DNA from: Vibrio sp. CDRSL-10 TSBA
GTDB lineage: Bacteria > Pseudomonadota > Gammaproteobacteria > Enterobacterales > Vibrionaceae
DNA length: 64,000 bases
Assembly: GCA_039696685.1 (NCBI GenBank)
Contig: CP155566.1
Location: forward strand, 2,232,001 to 2,296,000
Direction: 5' to 3'
The notes under the pieces are model-generated. The model was not told where the DNA came from. It saw nothing but the letters and a program-made list of their open reading frames with translations, and did not search any database. The position numbers and the translations under genes are program-made. Of this stretch, positions 39,404-50,401 are shown one piece after another (the first letter of the stretch is position 1; the number at the start of each line of letters is the position of its first letter).

Positions 39404-39988
39404 TCACCTCTCAATAATTTCAAGAGGAATGATTTCAGTAACATCGTTATCTTTAAAAGTTACTGCTGCCAATACATCTAGTTTACGGCCCCTCCATGAA
39501 CTATTTGGTCTAGTAAAGTTTTGGATAGCTTTTTTGTTAAGTTCTTTAGATAAGCGAGCAAACTGAACCTGATTCTTGAAATCATCGAAATTAATAAAAC
39601 TCGCTGCATCACGAATCGAATTACCACGAACTATGGGTCCAATTTGAAGTACAAGCTTTTGATCTTGGGTTTCTAGCGCCATAGTTCCTACTTTATTATT
39701 ATCATCAACAGCGCTAACCAAACCGCTAATTCTGACAAAAGCGCTATTCCTGCCGTCAGTAGTTTTTTGATCAATTGATCTGGAAACCGTGTTAGCTTCC
39801 TGAAGAATGTCACTCCAGAATTTTTCTGCAAGAACCTCCGGTGTCAGATTCTTAATCGAAGTAGCCTCTTCAGCTGTCATTGGGATAATTGGATTACCAT
39901 TTTTATCTAACTTCACCACGTCACATCCAATAAGGGCAAAGCAAATAACCGAAATCAACGACCATTTCGTAAAATTCATTACACTCAT
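39404..39988 (-). CDS. DUF2291 periplasmic lipoprotein of sugar ABC operon
   Basis: 194-aa lipoprotein: hydrophobic signal ending ALIGCDVV (lipobox). The mature protein contains KLDKNGNPII, WSDILQEANTV and a beta-rich end (RKLDVLAAVTFKDNDV). It matches DUF2291 proteins that accompany ribose-like ABC importers of pentoses or tetritols. Function in transport is not known; it could hold or process the sugar near the outer or inner membrane. It lies between the binding-protein and ATPase genes. Confidence 0.78.
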   Translation of the reverse strand: MSVMNFTKWSLISVICFALIGCDVVKLDKNGNPIIPMTAEEATSIKNLTPEVLAEKFWSDILQEANTVSRSIDQKTTDGRNSAFVRISGLVSAVDDNNKVGTMALETQDQKLVLQIGPIVRGNSIRDAASFINFDDFKNQVQFARLSKELNKKAIQNFTRPNSSWRGRKLDVLAAVTFKDNDVTEIIPLEIIER

Positions 39989-40026
39989 GTCTCTCTATCC
40001 TTTAAACATATTGATATAGTCAAAAC

Positions 40027-40056
40027 AGGTGAGCTGGAGAAAAATTCCGCTCACCT
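40027..40056 (-). terminator. Hairpin after the binding-protein gene
   Basis: AGGTGAGC and GCTCACCT pair around a 14-base loop just past the binding-protein stop, followed on the minus strand by GTTTTG. It probably attenuates transcription or protects the upstream mRNA so the receptor is made in excess. Confidence 0.6.
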
Positions 40057-40063
40057 TAAAGAC

Positions 40064-41027
<964 letters not shown>

Positions 41028-41325
41028 CTTCACGTTATTTATTCATAACAACCTTAATCACACACCTAGAATCTGTCTAGATCGTGTTGTACAAAATCAG
41101 AACACAATCACAATCAGAGAATATTAATTACGCAGTGAATGCCATAATCAACATGGAGTTTACATGAAGAGACATACTTTAAATCCGGTAACCAATCGAG
41201 CAAAAATTTTTATTAGTATCAATATAAACCATTGATATATAAATATTTAAAAAATAAAAATCCTCGATATGATTATGCAAAAATTAGGAATGCTATTTAG
41301 CTATTGAGGTGATATACTCAGCAAT
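41028..41325. other. Divergent promoter region between the sugar importer and ribBX
   Basis: AT-rich (runs such as GATATATAAATATTTAAAAAAT) with no ORF of note. It carries promoters for both directions. An FMN riboswitch, expected before many ribB genes, was searched for by eye and not found. Confidence 0.5.
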
Positions 41326-41339
41326 GAATATATATTCGA
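41311..41339 (+). promoter_or_regulatory. ribBX promoter (extended -10) with SorC operator, copy 3
   Basis: TGATATACT (41311-41319) looks like an extended -10 element; TGAATATATATTCG (41326-41339) follows immediately, identical to the other two palindromes except for the last base. A repressor bound here would block ribBX initiation. Confidence 0.65.
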
Positions 41340-41366
41340 GAATAAATTTAAATTCAGGAGTAGTGT

Positions 41367-42471
41367 ATGGCTTTGAGTAAAATAGAGGACATCATTGAAG
41401 ATATCCGGCTAGGTAAAATGGTTATCCTCATGGATGACGAAGACAGAGAGAATGAAGGTGACATCCTAATCGCCGCAGAAAAAATTACTCCTGAAATCAT
41501 AAACTTCATGGTTACTCAAGGGAAAGGACTCCTATGTCTAACGATTACAGAGCAGCGCGCTAAACAATTGAACTTGCCTGTAATGGTACGTAAGAACACC
41601 GAGCAATTCGGCACCAACTTTACAGTATCCATCGAAGCCGCTTCTGGTATTACGACTGGTATTTCAGCTCAAGACAGAGCACACACTATACAATTGGCTG
41701 TAAATACAGAGGCAAAGGCATCAGACTTAGTATCTCCTGGCCATGTATTCCCAATCATAGCTAAGCCTGGTGGAGTGCTAATTCGTGCTGGCCATACCGA
41801 AGCCGGCTGCGATTTAGCTAAACTGGCAGGTTTTGAGCCATCATGTGCAATAATAGAAATTCTTAACCCTGATGGCACAATGGCTCGCCGACCTCAACTT
41901 GAAGAGTTTGCAGCACAGCATAATATTAAACTTGGCACTATTGCAGATTTAATTAAGTACCGCCTTCAAACTGAAAGTGTAATTGAGTGCGTACTTGAGC
42001 AGGATCTTATGACTAAACAGGGCGCTTTTACTCTTACAACGTTTAAGGATACCATCAACAGCCAACTACACTACGCGCTCTCAACAAAAAAACTAAATGT
42101 CAGCGATGAAGAGGGCGCTCCATTGGTTTCGAGTGCATGCCCTAAGTTATCCACTTGATCTTTTCAACGTGGATTCTAATAAGTGGAATATCCAAGACGC
42201 AATGGAACAAATACAAGAAAGTCCAACAGGTGGTGTGTTAGTTGTTATTGGTAAACCACTTTCAAATGATTCAATCATTGCTCATTTAACGAATGAAGCC
42301 TCAAACAGCACAAAACAACAGGCTAGTAGCGAGATTGGTATCGGTTCGCAAATCCTACAACATCTCGGCATTCATAAAATGCGCTTATTAACATCAACAG
42401 AGGTCAAATACGGTGCTCTTTCAGGATTTGACCTGGCGATTGAAGGTAATGTAAAGAAGCTAGCTAAGTAA
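41367..42471 (+). CDS. RibBX: DHBP synthase with degenerate GTP cyclohydrolase II domain
   Basis: The N-terminal half (residues 1-205) is 3,4-dihydroxy-2-butanone-4-phosphate synthase, converting ribulose 5-phosphate to DHBP and formate for riboflavin. Active-site motifs are intact: [37 protein letters not shown] and NPDGTMAR. The C-terminal half resembles GTP cyclohydrolase II but lacks the three zinc cysteines (where RibA has a CxRCDC-like cluster this reads FNVDSNKWN), so it is a RibBX hybrid. One base too many in GTTTC at 42126-42130; corrected length 367 aa. Divergent from the sugar operon and under the same palindromic operator, which is unusual for a vitamin gene. Confidence 0.88.
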
Positions 42472-42477
42472 AATTTT

Positions 42478-42514
42478 TAAACGTACCTAAACGTTTACGT
42501 TTAAGGTACGTTTA
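42478..42514 (+). terminator. Long hairpin after ribBX
   Basis: TAAACGTACCT pairs with AGGTACGTTTA, extended inward by AAACG/CGTTT with one bulge, a few bases after the ribBX stop. AT-rich but long; probable terminator. Confidence 0.7.
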
Positions 42515-42816
42515 CTCCTATATCCAGGCTGTTTACTTGTAAAAATCCAAATATATTTCCTTTGATAAAATAAAGGGATAGTAATGAGGGAATCAATCAA
42601 TATTTTTTCTGAATATTTTAATAGTGCCCCTTGGTTTATAAAGCTGATACAGAACCTTTGTTCACATAGGTAAACCAGTAGAATATACAAGCCAACATTC
42701 CATTCAGCTATGTCTGCTATTCTGATGTGGGAAATTATAAACCTCCTCGCCAATAATAAGCTGAATCCCTATTTAGACACAAAATCCACATAGAAAACTT
42801 CTACCTTTATACATAG
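42515..42816. other. Intergenic region between ribBX and msrQ
   Basis: AT-rich, no credible gene. It probably marks the right edge of the AT-rich sugar island. Confidence 0.35.
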
Positions 42817-43438
42817 TCAGAAAGATTTATTGTATAAGCTGAAGACCTTTTTCTTAACGCCCTTCCAGCGCGTTAACAGTATGCCGCTTGCAATGACAAT
42901 ATAGATAATCGGCTCCGCGACTTCTGACTTGACCGACCAATAAAAATGTACCACGGCCAGTATTGTCGCGAGGTAGACCCAGTTATGCAGTTTTTGCCAT
43001 TTCGCGCCCATTTTACGTTGCATCGCATGTGTTGAAGTGACAGCTAAAAGAAACAGAATGATCCAAACGGCTGCACCGACCGTCAAGTAAGGACGTTTAA
43101 CAATTTCGGAGGCCAGTAAACTCACATCCAACCCTAAGTCGAGCGTTGCGAAAGCAATGAGATGGAGCAACGCCCAGAAAAAGCTGTACAGCCCCAGCAG
43201 ACGCCGGACACGCATCAACAGGCCTTGCTTTGTCCAGCGCGCAATCGGTGACACCAGCAGAGTGATAAGCAAGGTATTCAGCGAACTGATGCCCGTGAAA
43301 TGAATGATACTCTGAACAGGGTCCCCACCTAATGTATTGTTACTCACAGCGATCACAAGCAACGCGAAGAAACCCCAAAGAAACGATATGAATCAGGGCT
43401 TTCAGGGCGATGATCGCTTTCGGTGGCACCTTTCTCAA
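42817..43438 (-). CDS. msrQ: MsrQ, haem-binding membrane partner of MsrP
   Basis: Inner-membrane cytochrome that passes electrons from the quinone pool to periplasmic MsrP. Six hydrophobic segments; haem ligands expected in [16 protein letters not shown] and [20 protein letters not shown]. The start is TTG at 43438 overlapping the msrP stop (TTGA), as in coupled msrPQ pairs. The frame breaks near residue 19; one base too many in GAAAC at 43380-43384 (corrected [15 protein letters not shown]) gives 206 aa. Confidence 0.9.
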
Positions 43439-44439
43439 TAGAATTTCCTCAGATCCATATTTTTGTACAGATACGCGACTTGTTCTTGATAACCATTAAA
43501 CATTAATGTGGGTTGTCTTCTGGAGTTAAATACACTGCCCTCACCAATAAAGCGCTCGCTTGCCTGGCTCCAGCGCGGGTGGTCGACTTGCGGATTCACA
43601 TTGGCATAAAAGCCATATTCATCAGCTGCTAAGCGATTCCAAGTTGTGGGCGGCTCTTGATCGGTCAGGCGAATGCGTACAATCGACTTGATGCTTTTGA
43701 AACCGTACTTCCACGGCACCACAAGCCGGAGTGGAGCGCCGTTTTGCGGGGCGAGGGTTTTACCGTATAAGCCGACCGAAATCAGTGTCAGCGGGTTCAT
43801 CGCTTCATCGAGACGTAGCCCCTCAACATACGGGTAATCGATGCTACTGAAAGAGTTCTGAGCCGGAAACTGTTTAGGGTCATAGAGGGTTTCAAAAGCG
43901 ACGTATTTAGCACTGCTTTTGGGGTCAGCAAGCTTAATGATGTCTGCTAGTGGAAAGCCTATCCAAGGAATGTTCATCGACCAGGCTTCAACGCAACGTA
44001 ATCGATAAATACGTTCTTCTAAGGTGAATTTACGCAAGATATCGTCGTAGTCGAGTTTTACCGGGTTATTGACTAAACCATCGATCTCAACGCTCCACGG
44101 GTCAGTGACAAACTCAGAGGAATTATTGGCCGGATCGGATTTATTGGTGCCAAATTCATAAAAGTTATTGTACGACAACACCTTACTTTCTGGCGTAAGC
44201 GACAGATCAGCTTGATACTGCTGCGGTTTGGTTGGAGAGAGAGCAATGCGGCGGTCTTGTACTGATTTTTCTGGTGCCGAAAAGAGATCAAAAATGCCGG
44301 CTTGGGCATTCACTGCAACAGGCATGCTGACCGCTGCAATGCCAAGCTTTTTTAATACATCGCGACGTTCCTTATACACCGATTCCGGCGTTACTTCGCT
44401 TTCAGATAAGTTCCATCTATGATTCTTTTTTATCCACAT
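43435..44439 (-). CDS. msrP: Methionine sulfoxide reductase MsrP, molybdenum subunit
   Basis: Periplasmic molybdopterin enzyme repairing oxidised methionine in envelope proteins. A Tat signal ([15 protein letters not shown]) starts the protein; [21 protein letters not shown] contains the Mo-ligand Cys; [15 protein letters not shown] and [21 protein letters not shown] are MsrP hallmarks. The start at 44439 is preceded by GGAGA; the in-frame ATG at 44463 is not. 334 aa, same as E. coli MsrP. Followed directly by msrQ. Confidence 0.94.
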   Translation of the reverse strand: MWIKKNHRWNLSESEVTPESVYKERRDVLKKLGIAAVSMPVAVNAQAGIFDLFSAPEKSVQDRRIALSPTKPQQYQADLSLTPESKVLSYNNFYEFGTNKSDPANNSSEFVTDPWSVEIDGLVNNPVKLDYDDILRKFTLEERIYRLRCVEAWSMNIPWIGFPLADIIKLADPKSSAKYVAFETLYDPKQFPAQNSFSSIDYPYVEGLRLDEAMNPLTLISVGLYGKTLAPQNGAPLRLVVPWKYGFKSIKSIVRIRLTDQEPPTTWNRLAADEYGFYANVNPQVDHPRWSQASERFIGEGSVFNSRRQPTLMFNGYQEQVAYLYKNMDLRKFY

Positions 44440-44570
44440 ATTCTTTCTCCGAATGTCATGCACGCTGCTGTAAAAATCGAAACACGCATGTGAACCAGAC
44501 CGCTGTCATAACAATTTTCTTTCACCGAACAACATGAAAATCTTCAATCGTTTACAACCGAGACCCTAAG

Positions 44571-44598
44571 TAAATAATAAATAATAAATAATAAATAA
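44571..44598. repeat. Heptanucleotide repeat (TAAATAA)4
   Basis: Four perfect tandem copies of TAAATAA, about 130 bases upstream of msrP. Seven-base units can slip and shift promoter-proximal spacing. Confidence 0.9.
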
Positions 44599-44751
44599 AA
44601 GATTAGTTGATATTGATGACGTGGAGTTACATGGAATGGTTCACATCGGCAACGCGCAGACATTCGATAAGCGACCACTCTCATCTCGTTGTTATCGAAG
44701 GCCGTTTAAAGGGGATTGTGAGATAGAACCCGTAATCAATACGTGACTTAG

Positions 44752-44782
44752 AAAAAAGAGCCAGCCAAATCAGCCAGCTCTT
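44752..44782 (-). terminator. Terminator of the PAS chemoreceptor gene
   Basis: On the minus strand AAGAGC...GCTCTT (with GGCTGATTTGGCTG inside) is followed by TTTTTTC, about 65 bases after the stop. Confidence 0.65.
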
Positions 44783-44845
44783 GGTTGGAACACATGATTG
44801 TTCATCACTAGCCTGGAACCAGGCTAGTCGATTGAGGCAGAGTGA

Positions 44846-46139
44846 CTAAGCGCGCAACTGCTCTACAATACCAACAAATCGACTGACTCCGACTCTGACG
44901 TCTTCCAGTCCGTGCGACACCGAGTGCATGCTGTCTTCTCCCTCCAGCGCCACTTGATTTACCGACGTGAGGTGATGTTCCATTTCCGCGATGAGGCGGG
45001 CATTTTCACCGACGACATCGGTGATTTCTTCTGTTGCGGAAGACGTTCGGGACGCAAGTTGACGCACTTCGTCTGCTACAACCGCAAATCCTCGTCCGCT
45101 TTCACCGGCTCGAGCAGCTTCTATGGCAGCATTAAGCGCCAATAAGTTGGTTTGACTGGCAATACCATTAATTGTATTCACCATCCCATTGATGGTTTTG
45201 GATTGTTCAAGCAACTGCTGGCTTAGCGCACTCGCACCTTTCACCCGGTTAGCGACATTATGTGCGGTTTCTACCGCACCGTTGAGGACCTGGACCGCTG
45301 AGTCCGTGATGTGGGATGTTTGCTCAGAAATTGACGCCGCCATCTCGACCGCCTGCATGGCTAAATTCACTCTATCGGTGATATCCGATGCGAATTTAAT
45401 GACCCGGTACACTTGGCCTTGCTCATTCACAATCGGGTTATAGGTGGCTTCCAGCCAAAGGCTGTTACCGTGTTTATCTTTACGTTGGAACTTGCCGGTA
45501 AAGGGCTGGCCACTTTCTAAACGTCGCCAAAAGTCCGCGTTATCACGGTAAAACTCCGGGAAACAGAACATCTTGTGATGTTTGCCCACAACTTCGTTTA
45601 ATGAATACCCCATACTGCGCAGAAAGTTTTCATTGGCGTGCTGCACCGTTCCGTCTGGTGAAAACTCAATCACCGCAAGAGAAACATTAAGAGCCTGCAG
45701 GATGGCATTTAAATGGATGAGTTTCTTCCTGGATATGAGTAATATTTTTGCAAACGTTAATCACTTTGACTAATCGCTGCGAACCATCCATAACCGGTAT
45801 ATAAGTCGACTCAAGATAAACCGCACCTTGCTTGGTTTTACGTTTATAGGTCCCACTCTGGCTTTTTCCACTCGCCAGATTTTGCCAGAGTAATTTGTTA
45901 TCTGAGAGAGCTTGCGGGTCACTATCGCAGAACTGACGCTGATTTTTACCTTTGAGGTCGGAAAGTTGCAACTTCACCATGTCTAAAAACAGGGGATTCG
46001 CATCGAGGATATTGCCCTCTGCATCGTAACTGATCACGGCTAAATGCTGAATGATAGCGCTCATATCACCCACAACATGTGCCGTGTTATCAACATCAGC
46101 CGTTGTGCTTTTTACTTCTCTTTTATGACCAAACCACAT
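44846..46139 (-). CDS. Cytosolic PAS-PAS methyl-accepting chemotaxis protein
   Basis: Soluble receptor without transmembrane segments. Two PAS domains ([21 protein letters not shown] near residue 33; [23 protein letters not shown] near residue 155), each with a PAC motif ([39 protein letters not shown]). The signalling hairpin is [20 protein letters not shown]. The layout resembles BdlA/Aer2-type receptors that sense redox, oxygen or small ligands and influence attachment. One base too many in GTTTC at 45721-45725; corrected length 430 aa. Its signalling domain is short, possibly non-methylated. Confidence 0.87.
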
Positions 46140-46404
46140 AACGTTATCCCTATTCGTGATCTCTCTGTTCGGAGATATCTATCGTTGCCCTTGGTTCCAT
46201 TCAGGTACAACTTCCTATTAACTATAGATAACGACCATGCAAACTGCTGTTTCATATTAAAGAAATTTTGAAACAAACTTGGTTTTAGAATGGGCAACTA
46301 TGCTTGCGTCTGTTTCTGTTTGTTTGGCAACAATCAGCGTCATTAAACCAGCTCATAATACTTATAAGATATTGATTGCTACTTAACAGATATTGGTTAT
46401 TTCA

Positions 46405-48057
46405 CTAGAGTCGCCAGCTTACGCTTAGGTTATAAACGTAATCGTCACTGTTTTGTCTCTCTTTTAATGGTTTGGCATAATCGACAGCAACATATAAGTT
46501 CGCGCCGTATCCAACCTCTACGCCAAGCGCGGCAGAAGAAATTCGGTCTGACCTTGTGGTCACACTCGCTTGCTCTGCGTATGCGTAGTCATAGGTAATG
46601 TAAGGATTGAAAAAATATTGCCCATGTTGGTTGCGCTGCAAAATTTTCACCTCTGCCCCATAACCTTGATCACCCTCTAATGTGCTTTCCGGATAACCTC
46701 GACCATAATTGAGTCCACCGAAATTCATACGTTGTGATGGGACGATACGTTCGTCTGCATACATTCCGTTGGCTCTGAGTGACAGTACGTAATCCTCAAC
46801 GACTTCATAAGACGAGGAAAATTGGAGGTCGTAAAAAATAAAATCGTCGTTGTAGATGTCTTCCGACTCTAAATCACTGCGATACTTAAATGCGCTGCCA
46901 ATACTTTGATTGATACCAAAACCAAGCGAGAAATTAAGCTTCTCGAGACGCTTTACCACATCAATCGAAAGTCGGCTCAGGACATAATCGAGCTTATCGT
47001 TTAACTCCCCCAAAGCGATGCCGTCAAAGAAGAGGTCATAGTTGCGTTCCTCATTCTCATAAGTCAGCCCCAAAGACAGACTTAACTCTGTCGCCCTACT
47101 TAGTATTATCGGATAATAAATCGAATAATCTAAGCTCCGCCGCTTGAGTTTGTTTTCAACCGCAACGTCTACGTCTTCGACATCAATCGCCGTCGCTTCA
47201 CTCTCGGTATAAAAGCTACCGCTCAGTTGCCCGGTCATTCCATGATTGGCAATATCGTGCTCCAGTCGCACCGAATAATATTGTTCATCACTGTTATTAT
47301 CGCGTGGAATTAATCCAATGAGAGTCACACGATTGATCGACAGCCGATTCACATTAATCCTTGCTCCCAGAGAAAAGTTACGATCGGAATCCTGTTGCAT
47401 TGAATAACCGACAAAAGGCTCGAATACCGTGTTATCGCGGGCAATAACACGGATTGACGTAGCGCCGGAGATCGTCTTAGGTCTGGGTAGTGCGATATCA
47501 AATTGGTAACCCGGGATTCTGTTGATCAACAGAATCGCACGTTCTAATGATGCCTGGGTCGCTGGATTCTCATCCATCACAGGTTGCAGTATCGCACGAA
47601 CTTCCTGCTTCACCGCATCATCCGGTATTTCTAGTTCACTTCGAACGACATAACCTTCGACAATAGTGATGGTTAAACGACCATCATGAAAGCCGTCTTG
47701 TTTAACGGTTGCAAATGCCAAGGGATAACCGGCGGTATGGAAACGAACAGTGAGTTTTTCGAGCGTTTTTCCGACACCATCCGCCGAATAGGGCTGATTA
47801 AGCAAAACTTGAACATCCAGAGCGAGTAACTCTAGCGGCACCGACGTGCCACCTGCAAAATGGATCGACTGAATAATATCTGAGCTTTGTACCTCCACTT
47901 CACCTTGCATCTCATCAAGGCTCACGTTTGGAGCAGATTCGGGTTGCATTCTGTTCATCGATTCAGGTTGCACTAATAAAGGCGGTTCCACGGCTAAACA
48001 GTGACTGGTGACAAGTAAGCCAGTGATAACAACAAAGGACTTTTTTTGGCTCAACAT
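46405..48057 (-). CDS. TpsB-type outer-membrane transporter (ShlB/FhaC/HecB family)
   Basis: 550-aa outer-membrane pore of a two-partner secretion system. The start at 48057 follows AAGGAA and opens a signal peptide ending SHCLA. POTRA domains occupy residues about 60-190 (GKTLEKLTVRFHTAGYPLAFA; ILLINRIPGYQFDIALP). A 16-strand barrel follows with the characteristic MNFGGLNYGRGYPESTLEGD. No large filamentous TpsA exoprotein lies next to it; the adjacent upstream gene encodes a repeat-rich lipoprotein. Third gene of a minus-strand operon divergent from the Tad pilus operon. Confidence 0.88.
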   Translation of the reverse strand: MLSQKKSFVVITGLLVTSHCLAVEPPLLVQPESMNRMQPESAPNVSLDEMQGEVEVQSSDIIQSIHFAGGTSVPLELLALDVQVLLNQPYSADGVGKTLEKLTVRFHTAGYPLAFATVKQDGFHDGRLTITIVEGYVVRSELEIPDDAVKQEVRAILQPVMDENPATQASLERAILLINRIPGYQFDIALPRPKTISGATSIRVIARDNTVFEPFVGYSMQQDSDRNFSLGARINVNRLSINRVTLIGLIPRDNNSDEQYYSVRLEHDIANHGMTGQLSGSFYTESEATAIDVEDVDVAVENKLKRRSLDYSIYYPIILSRATELSLSLGLTYENEERNYDLFFDGIALGELNDKLDYVLSRLSIDVVKRLEKLNFSLGFGINQSIGSAFKYRSDLESEDIYNDDFIFYDLQFSSSYEVVEDYVLSLRANGMYADERIVPSQRMNFGGLNYGRGYPESTLEGDQGYGAEVKILQRNQHGQYFFNPYITYDYAYAEQASVTTRSDRISSAALGVEVGYGANLYVAVDYAKPLKERQNSDDYVYNLSVSWRL

Positions 48058-48075
48058 AGATTTCCTTATCAAATA

Positions 48076-48099
48076 AAGAGCCAACATTTGCTGGCTCTT
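48076..48099 (-). terminator. Hairpin between lipoprotein gene and tpsB
   Basis: AAGAGCCA and TGGCTCTT pair around an 8-base loop 20 bases after the lipoprotein stop, followed on the minus strand by TATTTG. Probably attenuates expression of the pore relative to the lipoprotein. Confidence 0.5.
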
Positions 48100-48120
48100 G
48101 TGATAGCAAAAGAGAGGCTG

Positions 48121-49396
48121 TTACTGGCCCAAAATAGGTTTCAAAACGTTGGTTGTAATATGGGTAATCAGTCCTTTCTTCCCACTGACATCGGACAATC
48201 CCAGTTGGTCATCGCCTGTCAGGCTGTCTGTCACATTGGTTAACGACAGAGAAACTCAGTGACGAGCCCGTTAAGCCGCCAACAACGTCCTGTAAACTTT
48301 GTGCCGTTGAGCCGAGTAAACTGGCCAAGGGCGTTGATGAGCCATCGAGCTGATTAAAGTTAAGTAACGTTGAACTCAAATCCAAAGATCCGACTAATCC
48401 GGTTTCCAGATTCAATATGTCACCCAATTGCTGAGAAACCAGTGTGAGATTTCCGTCTGCATCGGCAAATAACCCAGTTCCTGCAAGCAAATTATTATCA
48501 CCTAAGTCAGACAACGGGTTGGTACTCAACCGCTCTGCAAGCCCTGTTTTCAAGCTCGCCAACAAGGTGTCATCTCTCTGCAACTCGCTGGTCAGCAAAG
48601 CAGTCAGGCCATTTTCGCCAACAAATAGCCGACCAACATCTTCGACCGTACCTCGCGTATCCATCAATAATGCAACGGTGCCTTTAGTCAAAGTCGACGC
48701 AGAAACATAAACGAAGTTAGGCAAGGTCGTTTTGATATCACCGACATCGTTAAACAGGATCAAGGCGTTGCCTTTAAGATCAATCATGTCCCCAGCCTGA
48801 ACTAAAATCGGGGCTGTCATCGCGCCAAGATGCTCAGAAAGGCCATACAAACTTCCCTCCTCTGAGGTTTGGTACTGCAGCCACCCCCCGACATTCTCGA
48901 CTGTCCCACCTAAGTCGGAGACCGTCATACCGGTATAAGTCAACAATCCGGTTCGTTCATTAAGCTGAACAAATACAGGCAACGCATCTAATTGCGCGAC
49001 GGCATCACCGGCAGAAACCACCGTTGTACCCAACTTATCCGTTGCATTAGCCGCACCTTGCAACGTGGTTGTGACATAGGCATCATCCACTTCCAGCGCT
49101 GTCGTTCCAAGCGGTAAGCCATCCCCTAGCGCAGTGACGACTTCTCCGAGGTTAACCAGAACCTCTCCAGACCCGGTGGTTAATGTATCTAAAGTGGTGC
49201 TTAACTCACTTTGTGATACGCTGCTTCCCGTTTCCGATACGATATTTCTGGATTGCGAACTTACCGCAACATCATCTTCCGTCACTTCCTGGTTACTACC
49301 ACCAGACGCCATCGAGCCGGAACCACTGCCGCTGCATGCGGTCATAGCCAACAATGACACGAGTGAAACAATAAAATTTTTATTTAAGATAGTCAT
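48121..49396 (-). CDS. Repeat-rich surface lipoprotein of the Tad/TPS cluster
   Basis: 424-aa lipoprotein: signal KNFIVSLVSLLAMTAC with lipobox, then a Ser/Gly linker. The mature protein is a chain of Leu/Gly/Thr-rich segments with recurring patterns such as GEVVTALGDGL, LGGTVENVGGWL, GTVEDVGRLF and LASLLGSTAQSLQDVVGGL, suggesting a repetitive helical or solenoid fold. The end is displaced by one base too many in GAAAC at 48251-48255; the corrected C-terminus is SLTNVTDSLTGDDQLGLSDV and on to the stop at 48121. GGAGG precedes the start. It may be the cargo of the TpsB pore or an outer-membrane anchor for the pilus; both are inference. Confidence 0.72.
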
Positions 49397-49411
49397 GGTA
49401 TCCTCCTTTAA

Positions 49412-49987
49412 TCAGATACGTTCCTTATGACTGTGCTTAACCGCCGGCCCCATTTCTAGCACCGCGAGTAATCGACATACCTGCGGGTAGCTCAGCGGGA
49501 CCGGACGCCCCATCAGTTCAAACACGGTAAGCATTCGCCGGTACTGATCTGCCATAGGCTTCAACGGCGAACATTTGTGATTGTGCGAGAACTCGCTGAA
49601 AACCATCATTTCAACCGTGATAATTTTCAGTGCTTCAAGATACTTGGACTCCTTGGCAGAGGAGAAACCACGAAACGCATGTTCAATATCATGCAGTTGC
49701 TGTTTTTGCTCTGTTGAGAGTCGGTACCATGAAGCGTTAAGTAAACTAAAAAGCTCTAAAACATCGACAACAAAAAGGACGTATTTGTATGGACTGATAG
49801 CATCCTTCTCATACAATACGTGCTCCTCTGAGTCGTCAGATTGTTTTAATCGATGATATTTAAAGAAATATAAAAACCTCGCATCGAACCAGACAGAGTT
49901 TAATTCAGAAATACCCTCCGTATGTTTTCCAGCACTGTCGACGTTGTAAAATTCTGCTAATACTTCTTTTATTTTATTTAGAATCAT
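49412..49987 (-). CDS. Hypothetical protein at head of TPS operon
   Basis: 191 aa, soluble, no signal peptide, not recognised. Helix-rich with many aromatic and charged residues (FDARFLYFFKYHRLK; YKYVLFVVDVLELFSLLNASWYRL) and a C-terminal block VPLSYPQVCRLLAVLEMG that looks like a small recognition helix. Being the first gene of the operon divergent from flp, it could be a regulator or cytosolic partner of the surface system. Confidence 0.65.
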   Translation of the reverse strand: MILNKIKEVLAEFYNVDSAGKHTEGISELNSVWFDARFLYFFKYHRLKQSDDSEEHVLYEKDAISPYKYVLFVVDVLELFSLLNASWYRLSTEQKQQLHDIEHAFRGFSSAKESKYLEALKIITVEMMVFSEFSHNHKCSPLKPMADQYRRMLTVFELMGRPVPLSYPQVCRLLAVLEMGPAVKHSHKERI

Positions 49988-50401
49988 ATATGTACCACCG
50001 TGACAATAAAGCTATTATCCAAACAGCCTAAATACGACACTAATAATAATCATGATAAAGATTTCGCAAAGATCCAGAAATTAAAAAACACCACCAGCAT
50101 GGATAAATCAACATTAAAACATTAATTATAATATGGTTATATAGCTAATTTCTTTTTCATCAATAGCTTAAAATCAATTAATAACCACCGTGTATTCATG
50201 GTTAATATGCCCACGGTTTTACGCAACAAAACTCATTATTAATTTCGTGATCTGAATCACAAAAAATATTCATCATCACTCATATAACCTGACTACGATT
50301 AGGTTGAAGGCAACAGTGCAACACTGTTTAACTTCTGAGAATAACTAAAAGTGCTCGAAGATGAACTTCATCATCTAAGCGTCAGTTTGAGGAAGGTTAC
50401 T
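49988..50401. other. Divergent control region of the Tad and TPS operons
   Basis: About 400 AT-rich bases without a gene. Contains a CRP-like site at 50246-50261 on the flp side; no terminator. Probably binds several regulators. Confidence 0.5.
50246..50261. promoter_or_regulatory. CRP-like site upstream of flp
   Basis: CGTGA-TCTGAA-TCACA differs from the TGTGA-N6-TCACA consensus at one base. It lies about 150 bases before the flp start, suggesting carbon-source control of pilus genes. Confidence 0.6.

Larger units (their letters stand above)
44440..44845. other. Intergenic region upstream of msrP with short repeats
   Basis: No gene. Holds the msrP promoter, a heptanucleotide repeat at 44571-44598 and the terminator of the chemoreceptor gene at 44752-44782. 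Confidence 0.5.

Noticed and set aside
41028..41366. FMN riboswitch upstream of ribBX
   Set aside because: No conserved RFN blocks could be found; the region is simply AT-rich with a palindromic operator.
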